The notes under the pieces are model-generated. The model was not told the DNA's origin and made no database searches. It saw only the letters and a program-made list of their open reading frames with translations. Below, piece by piece: positions 32,342 through 39,943 of a DNA stretch of 64,000 nt. Position 1 is the first letter of the stretch, and every line of letters begins with the position of its first letter. Where the stretch lies: assembly GCA_038326775.1 (NCBI GenBank), contig JBBQKJ010000001.1, positions 62,001 to 126,000 of the forward strand, given 5' to 3'. The stretch is from DYIU01 sp038326775. GTDB taxonomy: Bacteria > Actinomycetota > Geothermincolia > Fen-727 > Anoxymicrobiaceae. A program made the position numbers and the translations under genes.

Positions 32342-33607
32342 ATGAGGACCATTGACGATTTCACCCGGCCCCTGGAGTACATATCCCCGATTGACAAAAC
32401 CCTGGGCAACATATTTCGCGAGTGGGTGAACAATGAGGTCATTCCCAACCGGCGCCTCTACGACGAGGACTGGAAAGAGCACAAGCTCATCGGCGAGCCG
32501 TTCAAGAAACTCCTTGTGGATTACGGCATCCAGCGAATCCTGTTCCCCGAGGACCTGGGCGGCTGGGGCCTCGGGCATTCCGGTGTGCTGTGCAGCGCTT
32601 CCCAGCGGATGTTCGAGGAGATAGCGCGCGCGGACTCGGGGATGGCGGTAGCTTTCGGGGTCGTCTTCTGGCCCCTGGTGTTCATCACGGTGGAGCCCCA
32701 CGTCAACCGTCGCCTCTGCGAGGAGTTCGCCCCGCTTTACATGCGGGACAAACCGGTCTTCGCCGCGCTTGCGATGACCGAGCCGCAGGGCGGCTCCGAC
32801 ATCGAGAACGTGGATGTGTTGAAGGGCAGCACCATCGAGACCACCGCTGTCCGGGACAAAGACGAGTGGGTCATCAACGGCCACAAGCTCTGGGCCACCA
32901 ACACCGGCGGCGTGGCGGAGCTGCTCGGTGTTGTGTGCACCACCAACCCGGGCTCGAGAGATCCCGACGACATCGCGGTGATATTCGTGCCTACCGACCT
33001 GCCCGGGGTCACCCAGGGGCCACCGTACGAGAAAGCGGGAATGGCCGCCGACAAGAACGGCGACGTCTGGTTCGAGGACGTTCGGGTGCCGCTGTGGTAC
33101 CGCGCCTGCGGCCCGGGCGATGACGCGAAGTACTACAACGAGGTGGTCGCGCTCGGCCACATGGGGAGCATCGGCTTCGCCGTCGGGGTCATGATGAACG
33201 TGTATGAGAAGCTGCAGGAGTTCGTGAACCTGAAGCGCCACAGGGGCAAGCCGCTAAAGGAGAACGACGCCATCGCCGGGGTGCTCGCCGACTACGCCGC
33301 AACCCTTCAGGCACTCAGGATAATCGCCTACCAGGCCGCGCGGATGTGCGACCGGCAGGACCTCTACGGCCCGCGCTGGAGCCACGAGGTAGTGGCAAAG
33401 ACGAGGGCCCTGCGTTACTTCGCGATGGACCGCTGCCTGGAGATGCTGGGCAAGGCTATGAACGTGATGGAAACGTACGGCGCCGACCGCGACTGGGATG
33501 TCGAGAAGCACTGGCGCGACGTGAAGATGGTACAGCTCTGGCTCGGGGGCAAGCAGCTCTGTCAGATGGAGGTCGCCCGCTGGTTCTTCGAGTGCGAGAC
33601 GCTCTAA
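32342..33607 (+). CDS. acyl-CoA dehydrogenase-like protein, beta type, copy A
   Basis: 421 residues. Clear family motifs: FPEDLGGWGLGH, AMTEPQGGSDIENV (FAD and substrate contact), WVINGHKLWATN, YEKAGMAADKNGDVWFEDVRVP, and the closing EKHWRDVKMVQLW. The position of the catalytic Glu in classical enzymes (Y-E-G-T) reads W-L-G-G here. Its paralogue at 46540-47805 is alike over the full length. It probably pairs with the preceding protein in one complex and passes electrons to an electron-transfer flavoprotein. It ends the module A operon, convergent with the GntR gene. Confidence 0.8.
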   Translation: MRTIDDFTRPLEYISPIDKTLGNIFREWVNNEVIPNRRLYDEDWKEHKLIGEPFKKLLVDYGIQRILFPEDLGGWGLGHSGVLCSASQRMFEEIARADSGMAVAFGVVFWPLVFITVEPHVNRRLCEEFAPLYMRDKPVFAALAMTEPQGGSDIENVDVLKGSTIETTAVRDKDEWVINGHKLWATNTGGVAELLGVVCTTNPGSRDPDDIAVIFVPTDLPGVTQGPPYEKAGMAADKNGDVWFEDVRVPLWYRACGPGDDAKYYNEVVALGHMGSIGFAVGVMMNVYEKLQEFVNLKRHRGKPLKENDAIAGVLADYAATLQALRIIAYQAARMCDRQDLYGPRWSHEVVAKTRALRYFAMDRCLEMLGKAMNVMETYGADRDWDVEKHWRDVKMVQLWLGGKQLCQMEVARWFFECETL

Positions 33608-33680
33608 GAATGCCGTCGGTGAAATCAGTCAAGGATGCCGGTTCCCGAAAAGCAGAAGTCTATCACGCGGGCAGACCGCC

Positions 33681-34355
33681 TCACTGGTCCTTGTCCCAGC
33701 CTTTCTTCTTTATGAACTCGACCGCGCGATCTCTTACGTGGTCGACAAGCTCGCGGATGACCTGGGCGGCCTCCTCGGCCTTCCGGTTGTGAAAGTGATC
33801 GGTTGCCGCGGCAAAGTAACTTACATTGCTCTTCAGCTTTTTCTTCTCCATGGTGAGTGCCGCGTACTGGACTCTGCTGACTAAAGGCCATATGTCGAGC
33901 AGGATCTGTTCGAGCAGGGGGTTCTTGGTGGCCTTCAGGGAGATAACCAGGTACTGGACTGTCGCTTCGAGGTAGCCCGGGATATCACCGTGCTCCGCGG
34001 CGTCGCGGAGCTCCCGGATAGCGATTCGCTGCTTCTGGAAATCCTCTTCGTCCCCGTTCTCGACGCCCCTTCTCGCGACAAGCGCCAGCAGCTCTTTTAA
34101 CACGTCGCACAAGCGCTCGATTCCTGGAATGGACATCGGCGCTACACTGGCGCCACGCCTGGGAAGGATCTCCACAAGCCGCATTCTCTCAAGTATCCGC
34201 AACGCTTCACGCACGGGAGCGCGGCTCACACCCAGATCCGACGCAAGCCTGGTCTCGATCAGTCTCTCTCCCGGGCTCAGCTCCATCCTGATTATCCGCT
34301 GGCTCAAATACTGCGCAATCTGCTCCGAGAGATTGTCAGAGGCCTGGAATTCCAC
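33681..34355 (-). CDS. GntR-family regulator with FCD domain
   Basis: 224 residues starting at GTG 34355, seven nt after GGAGA. The N-terminal winged helix has the typical LSPGERLIETRLASDLGVSR and APVREALRILERMRLVE. The C-terminal all-helical FCD domain ends with TDHFHNRKAEEAAQVIREL, and would bind a small effector, often a carboxylate with a metal. It diverges from the glycyl-radical-enzyme operon. A perfect palindrome, ATTGTCGACAAT at 34471-34482, fits the GT-N-AC operator style of the FadR subgroup, so repression of that operon and relief by a substrate or intermediate is likely. Confidence 0.85.
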   Translation of the reverse strand: MEFQASDNLSEQIAQYLSQRIIRMELSPGERLIETRLASDLGVSRAPVREALRILERMRLVEILPRRGASVAPMSIPGIERLCDVLKELLALVARRGVENGDEEDFQKQRIAIRELRDAAEHGDIPGYLEATVQYLVISLKATKNPLLEQILLDIWPLVSRVQYAALTMEKKKLKSNVSYFAAATDHFHNRKAEEAAQVIRELVDHVRDRAVEFIKKKGWDKDQ

Positions 34356-34445
34356 CGTTGGTCTCCAATTCGTTATTGTTGCGACTCTATTCTAATCGTT
34401 GACCCGGCCACGCGGCATCCCGGCGTGAGAAGCACGGCAACTCTA

Positions 34446-34482
34446 TTGACAAAGAACATACATATTGTATATTGTCGACAAT
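34446..34482 (+). promoter_or_regulatory. promoter of the glycyl-radical operon with two overlapping operator-like sites
   Basis: TTGACA (34446-34451) and TATATT (34468-34473) are 16 nt apart, with the start near 34480. A perfect palindrome ATTGTCGACAAT (34471-34482) covers the -10 and start point and resembles a GntR/FCD site. The spacer holds GAACATACAT (34454-34463), identical to 10 nt of the tetR operator arm at 44395-44404, followed by a partial right half. The promoter thus looks repressed by both regulators. Confidence 0.65.
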
Positions 34483-34523
34483 TGAGGGGGAAGCTGGCAC
34501 CTGGTGCAAAGGGGATGGTCTGT

Positions 34524-37190
34524 ATGAGCACCGCTACCCAAACTCTTAATTCCGAGAGGGTTTACCGCGTCATCCACATCAAGGTGGCAGAGGAGCCCAA
34601 CGTGCACGTGCCCATCAAGCCCACGCTCGATTCCAGGGTAAAGATCTGCCTCGAAAGAGCGGAGCTGGTCACGGAATCCTACAGGCTCACCGAAGGCGAA
34701 CCGTGGATACTGCGCCGCGCCAAAGCCCTGGATCACCTGCTGCGCAATATGACCATTTACATCCTCGAGGGCGAAGAGATCGTGGGTAATTATTCCAGCA
34801 CACCGGACAGTTTGCCCACCCATCCCGAATACTCCTACCGTTGGCTGGAGGACGCGCTTGAGACCGATTTCACGGACGCCCTGGATGAGGAAGGCAGGAG
34901 AAGACTGCGGCAAATCAATGAGTATTGGGCCGGACACAGCGTGGAGAGCAGGTTCCTCGAGACGGTGCCGGATGACTTGAAGCCATATACGGAATGGACG
35001 GGGGCCGTGGGAGGGACCTGGCTGTGGCCCCTGGGATGCATGGTGCTGAATTACGAAGGGGCCTTTGAAGAAGGGCTGAAGGGGTTGCTGGACGAGGTGC
35101 GGGAGCACAGCTCCAGGCTCGAGCCGGATGACCGGGATTATCAGGAGAAGCACGAGTTCTATATGGCTGCGGAGATCTGCGCTGAGGCGTTAATGGCCTT
35201 CGCCAGCCGTTTTGCCGCTCTGGCTGAGGAAAAGGCGGTCGGGGCTGAGGGCGAGCAGAAGGAGAGGTACGAGAGGATCGCCCACATCTGTTCGCGCATC
35301 CCGGAAAACCCTCCCGAGAGTTTCCATGAAGCACTGCAGGCCTTCTGGTTCTACCACCTCGTGACCACGCAGATCGACTGGAACAGCGTGGGTCTGGGGC
35401 AGCGTTTCGACCAGCTCTTCTGGCCATATTACGAGAAGGACAAAATGGAGAAACGCATCACCTACGAACGGGCGGTGGAGCTCTTTGAACACCTTTGGAT
35501 AAAACTGGATGACCTGGGGCAGATCAATCCCCAGATCTCCTCAATGCTCCAGGTAGGTGGCACCAAGTTTCAGAGCGCAACCCTTGGCGGGGTTGACAGG
35601 TACGGCAACGACGCTACTAACGAGCTTTCATTCGCCATGATCGACGCTACAATGAATATCCGGACGCTGCAGCCCAGCCTCAGCGTTCGCTATCACGATA
35701 ATATTGATCCGAGGATTATCGACAGGGCGGTGGACTGCATCGCCACGGGCATAGGCATGCCGGCTATATTCAATGACAACGCGGTCATCCCCTGGTCCCT
35801 GTACAAAGCGCTGGAACACCTCTATCCCGAATCGGGAAAGCTGTTCGGAGTGGGCTGCCTTCCGATACTTCAGAAGACCCATCATGCAGCGAAAAAGGCC
35901 ATATCGCACCTCCCGAAGTCATGGGAGGAAGGCCTGGAGAGCTACTTCCATAACTGGCCCTATAAGTTGTGTACCGCCGGCGGCAGGGCAGGGGACGCCT
36001 TACGCTATCTTACGAAACGTGCCCGGATATTCGATGCCGAGGAGATCATGTACCTTGCCCGAAACTGGTCAAACACGGCCTGTGTAGGGCCGGGATTTAC
36101 GGGAATGGCCTCCCTCCAGGGCACGCTGGCAACCCTCATCACCGCCGCCATCCTCAATTACGCAAAGTGCCTGGAGTATGTCCTCTACCAGGGTGTGGAG
36201 CCGACCACCGGCGAGCAGTTGGGGGCAAGAACCCCAGACCCGCGCACTTTCAAGGCCTACGATGAGTTTCTGGATGCCTTCCTCTCTCAGATCAAGTACG
36301 CGCTGGAGCAAAACGCGAAAGTGTACGAGATAAGCGAGAAGCTCTACCAGGAGATGATGCCCCGTCCCCTCGCCTCCATGCTGGTGGGAAGGAAGACATC
36401 CATAGAGCGGGGCAAGGACGCGACCCGCAAGGGGGACGCCGCCTACAGCGAAGTCTTCCTGGCGGGCGGCGTGAACGCCGCGGACTCTCTGGCGGTCATA
36501 AAGAAACTCGTCTGCGAGGAGAAGTCGGTCAGCATCGACGAATTGATCAGAGCCTGTCAGTCAGACTGGGCGGGATGCGAGGACCTGCGCGGCAAGTGCC
36601 TGGCCGTTCCCAAGTTCGGCAACGATGACGACTCCGTGGACCTGGTCCTGGAGGATATGTACCGTAAGTCTGTAAAGGTCTTCAATGGAGTGAAGGACCA
36701 TTTCGGCAAGCCCTTCGTACCGGAGGCGACCCTGGCCGGAGGGTACTTCGCCACCGGGCTTTCCACGGGCGCCACTCCTGACGGCCGCCGGGCCGCCGAG
36801 ACCCTTTCGGACGGGCAGCTCTCGCCCATGCACGGTCGGGACTTGAGCGGTCCGACCGCCGTTCTCAAGTCATGCTCCAAGGTGAACCCCACGCGCTGCG
36901 GCAACCAGCTGGTCAACCAGAAGTTCCTGCCATCCGCACTCAAAGCCGCGAACAAGAAGCTGTTCGCCGATTACCTCAAGACCTGGTCCGAGTTCGGCAA
37001 CTGGCATATCCAGTTCAACTGTATCGACGCGGACACCCTGAGGGAAGCACGCGAGTATCCGGAAAGGCACAAGAACCTCATCGTGCGCGTTGCAGGGTAC
37101 AGCGCTTTCTTCACCGAGCTTAATCCCGAGATACAAGCGGATATCATCAGGCGTTCCGAGCAGGACCTGGGTTCCTCGAGGTGTTGTTGA
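34524..37190 (+). CDS. glycyl radical enzyme 1 (PFL-like superfamily, substrate unknown)
   Basis: 888 residues from ATG 34524, eight nt after GGGGA and aligned with the start of the third copy; longer frames lack support. It has the PFL-like N-terminal domain and the C-terminal glycyl-radical domain with RVAGYSAFF, radical Gly858. The thiyl Cys520 is in NTACVGPGF. Most lyases of this superfamily that eliminate or decarboxylate have Cys-x-Glu at this loop; here it is Cys-Val-Gly. No small subunits of the benzylsuccinate synthase kind are present. It is very similar to the protein at 39944-42619. The reaction is probably radical C-C cleavage, decarboxylation or addition, not determined. Confidence 0.88.
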   Translation: MSTATQTLNSERVYRVIHIKVAEEPNVHVPIKPTLDSRVKICLERAELVTESYRLTEGEPWILRRAKALDHLLRNMTIYILEGEEIVGNYSSTPDSLPTHPEYSYRWLEDALETDFTDALDEEGRRRLRQINEYWAGHSVESRFLETVPDDLKPYTEWTGAVGGTWLWPLGCMVLNYEGAFEEGLKGLLDEVREHSSRLEPDDRDYQEKHEFYMAAEICAEALMAFASRFAALAEEKAVGAEGEQKERYERIAHICSRIPENPPESFHEALQAFWFYHLVTTQIDWNSVGLGQRFDQLFWPYYEKDKMEKRITYERAVELFEHLWIKLDDLGQINPQISSMLQVGGTKFQSATLGGVDRYGNDATNELSFAMIDATMNIRTLQPSLSVRYHDNIDPRIIDRAVDCIATGIGMPAIFNDNAVIPWSLYKALEHLYPESGKLFGVGCLPILQKTHHAAKKAISHLPKSWEEGLESYFHNWPYKLCTAGGRAGDALRYLTKRARIFDAEEIMYLARNWSNTACVGPGFTGMASLQGTLATLITAAILNYAKCLEYVLYQGVEPTTGEQLGARTPDPRTFKAYDEFLDAFLSQIKYALEQNAKVYEISEKLYQEMMPRPLASMLVGRKTSIERGKDATRKGDAAYSEVFLAGGVNAADSLAVIKKLVCEEKSVSIDELIRACQSDWAGCEDLRGKCLAVPKFGNDDDSVDLVLEDMYRKSVKVFNGVKDHFGKPFVPEATLAGGYFATGLSTGATPDGRRAAETLSDGQLSPMHGRDLSGPTAVLKSCSKVNPTRCGNQLVNQKFLPSALKAANKKLFADYLKTWSEFGNWHIQFNCIDADTLREAREYPERHKNLIVRVAGYSAFFTELNPEIQADIIRRSEQDLGSSRCC

Positions 37191-37204
37191 GAGGGGTGGG
37201 TAGA

Positions 37205-39868
37205 ATGAGCGAGACGGCGAGAAGATTGAATGAAGAGAGGCTGATCAAGGCGGTCCAGATCACCGACGCGGAGAGCCCGTCGGTGAGCATGCCGGTCAAA
37301 GTGAAGCTCGATCCCAACGTTAAGATCTGCCTGGAGAGGGCGGAGCTGGTGACGGAGTCTTACCGGCGCACCGAGGGTGAGCCTTGGATAATCCGGCGCG
37401 CCAGGGCCCTGGACCACCAACTCCGGAACATGACCATTTATATACTCGAGGGCGAACAGATAGTGGGCAACTATGCCAGCACGCCGGACAGCCTGCCCAC
37501 CTACCCGGAGATCTCCTGCCGCTGGTTGGACGAAGAGCTCGACGACGCCTACACACACGCGCTTGACGAGGAAGGAAAAAGAAGGCTGCGGGAGATACAC
37601 CAGTACTGGTACGATGTGAACGTCGAGGGGACTATCCTCAGGGACCTGCCGGAGGAGCTGGAAGATTTCATCAGTTCCAGCAAGACCACGGCCATGTTCA
37701 CCATGTTCTGGCCCGCGGGCGCCTTCCCCCTGGACCTTAAGGACTGGGTCTTTCCGCGTGGCTTGAACGGTATCCTGGAAGAGGTGGGCGAGCGGCGCGC
37801 CGCGTTGTCGAAAGACGACGTGGATTTCCAGGAGAAAGAAGATTTCTATAACGCTGCCGAGATAAGCACCAGGGCCGTGATTGCCTTCGCCCGTCGCTAC
37901 TCCGCGCTGGCCTGGGAGAAGGCGGCATCGGCCGGCGGGAAGGCCAGGGAGGATTACCTGAAGGTGGCCGAGGTCTGCGCGCGCGTGCCAGAGCATCCCC
38001 CCCGGACCTTCCATGAAGCCCTGCAAACTTTCTTCTTCTGCCACCTGGTAACCGCCCAGATAGACTGGTACGGCCTGGGCCTTGGACAACGCTTCGACCA
38101 GCTCTTCTGGCCCTGCTACGCACGCGAAAAGGAAGAAGGAAGCATCACCTACGACCGCGCCGTGGAGCTGCTGGAGTTTCTCTGGATAAAACTGGACGAC
38201 CTGGGCCAGATCAATCCCGTCAGCACTTCCATCTACCAGGCGGGAGGGACCAAGTTCCAGAACGTATCCGTGGGCGGCGTGGACGAGAACGGCGAGGACG
38301 CGAGCAATGAGCTCTCCCTGGCGGTCCTGGACGCCACCATCAATATCCGTACTCCCCAGCCCGGCGTCTGTGTGTTATACCACGACAGGATCGACCCCAG
38401 GTTGCTCGACAAGGCCATAGATTGCATCGCCTCGGGGATGGGGCAGCCCGCACTTTTCAATAACGATGTGTGTGTAAAGTGGCACCTTAACCTGGCGTTG
38501 GATATCCTCTACCCGGATTCGGGGGGATTCATCGGCGTCCCCTACCTTGGTCTGGTCCAGAAGACGGACAACCTCGTGAGGAAGGTTGTCTCTCACCTCC
38601 CGGCATCCCTGCGTAAAAAGATAGAGGAAAGATACGACGAATGGCCTTACGCAGTATATACGGGAGGCGGAAAGCCGGGTGACTTGTTGCGGGCGGCCTT
38701 GAAGAAGGTTCACCTCTGGGACGCTCAGAAGGGGTTGGCCCTGGCCCGGGGGTGGGCTCCCACCTCCTGCGTGGGAGGGGGATTGCAGGGCAAGGTGACC
38801 ATACAGGGTACCCTCACCTCAATACTCATCTTCACCGTATTGGATTTCCTGAAGTGCTTCGAGTACGTCATGTACCAGGGGGTGGAGCCTGAGACCGGCG
38901 AGCTGGTGGCGGTCCCCACCCCGGACCCCGGTTGCTTCCAGACCTACGACGAGTTCCTCGACGCCTACCTGGAGCAGGTCGAGTTCCAGGTGGACAGGGC
39001 CAACCGGGCTTACCAGATCGCCGAGATGACTTACGAGGAGCACATGCCCCGTCCTTTCGCCTCGGCCTGCACCGAGACCTGCGTCGCGAGGGGCAGGGAC
39101 GGTATGCGGCGGGGAGACGCCTCCATCAGCGAGATCTTCAGTATGGGCAGCGTGAACGCCGCCGAATCCCTGGCCGCGGTGAAAAAACTGGTCTTCGATG
39201 ATGGAGCGGTGACCATGGAGGAGCTGCTGAAGGCTTGCGACTCCAACTGGGAAGGCTATGAGGACGTGCACCGCAAATGCCTGGAGGTCCCCAAGTTCGG
39301 CAACGACGACGACTACGTCGATCATATCCTGGACGACCTCTATCGCAAGGCCCAGGCCCTGGTCTACAGCCACAAGGACCATTGGGGCAACGGGCTGCAC
39401 CTGGAGTCGTCCCTGGCGGCCGGTTATTACGTGGGCGGGCTCACCTGCTCTGCCACCCCGGACGGAAGGGTAAAGGGGGAGACCGTCTCCGACGGACAGC
39501 TCTCGCCAATGCACGGCAGAGACATAAACGGCCCCACCGCGGTGCTCAAGTCCTGCTCGAAGGTGGACCCCCTCAAGAGCTGGAACCAGCTCTGCAATCA
39601 GAAGATAAACCCCACCTTCCTCAAGGGAAAGAACAAGAGGCTTTTCGCTGATTACCTGCGTACCTGGCTCGGGTTCGGCAACTGGCATATCCAGTTTAAC
39701 TGCCAGGACGCGGAGAGCCTCAGGGATGCCATGGTTTATCCGGAGAGGCACCGGGATCTGATCGTGCGCGTAGCCGGATACAGCGCCTTCTTCATAGACC
39801 TGGCGCCCGGCTTGCAGCAGGATATCATCAGGAGAACGGAGCAGAGCCTGAAGGATACGGTTCACTGA
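37205..39868 (+). CDS. glycyl radical enzyme 2 (diverged paralogue)
   Basis: 887 residues from ATG 37205, behind GAGAGGGG. It is the same superfamily as its neighbours with the radical motif RVAGYSAFF (Gly858) and the thiyl Cys522, but its active-site loop is TSCVGGGLQG instead of TACVGPGFTG. Many loops near the barrel also differ, for example the region after residue 150 (MFWPAGAFPLDL versus WPLGCMVLNY in the others). It ends EQSLKDTVH. This points to a different substrate or to a hetero-oligomeric partner role. It lies 14 nt after the first copy and 75 nt before the third. Confidence 0.88.
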   Translation: MSETARRLNEERLIKAVQITDAESPSVSMPVKVKLDPNVKICLERAELVTESYRRTEGEPWIIRRARALDHQLRNMTIYILEGEQIVGNYASTPDSLPTYPEISCRWLDEELDDAYTHALDEEGKRRLREIHQYWYDVNVEGTILRDLPEELEDFISSSKTTAMFTMFWPAGAFPLDLKDWVFPRGLNGILEEVGERRAALSKDDVDFQEKEDFYNAAEISTRAVIAFARRYSALAWEKAASAGGKAREDYLKVAEVCARVPEHPPRTFHEALQTFFFCHLVTAQIDWYGLGLGQRFDQLFWPCYAREKEEGSITYDRAVELLEFLWIKLDDLGQINPVSTSIYQAGGTKFQNVSVGGVDENGEDASNELSLAVLDATINIRTPQPGVCVLYHDRIDPRLLDKAIDCIASGMGQPALFNNDVCVKWHLNLALDILYPDSGGFIGVPYLGLVQKTDNLVRKVVSHLPASLRKKIEERYDEWPYAVYTGGGKPGDLLRAALKKVHLWDAQKGLALARGWAPTSCVGGGLQGKVTIQGTLTSILIFTVLDFLKCFEYVMYQGVEPETGELVAVPTPDPGCFQTYDEFLDAYLEQVEFQVDRANRAYQIAEMTYEEHMPRPFASACTETCVARGRDGMRRGDASISEIFSMGSVNAAESLAAVKKLVFDDGAVTMEELLKACDSNWEGYEDVHRKCLEVPKFGNDDDYVDHILDDLYRKAQALVYSHKDHWGNGLHLESSLAAGYYVGGLTCSATPDGRVKGETVSDGQLSPMHGRDINGPTAVLKSCSKVDPLKSWNQLCNQKINPTFLKGKNKRLFADYLRTWLGFGNWHIQFNCQDAESLRDAMVYPERHRDLIVRVAGYSAFFIDLAPGLQQDIIRRTEQSLKDTVH

Positions 39869-39943
39869 GGCGCCAGCATTCGGGTATTTTGGTTGAGGGC
39901 AGGACCAGAATCGGCCTGCTGATTTGTCAAGGGGGTAGTTTCG

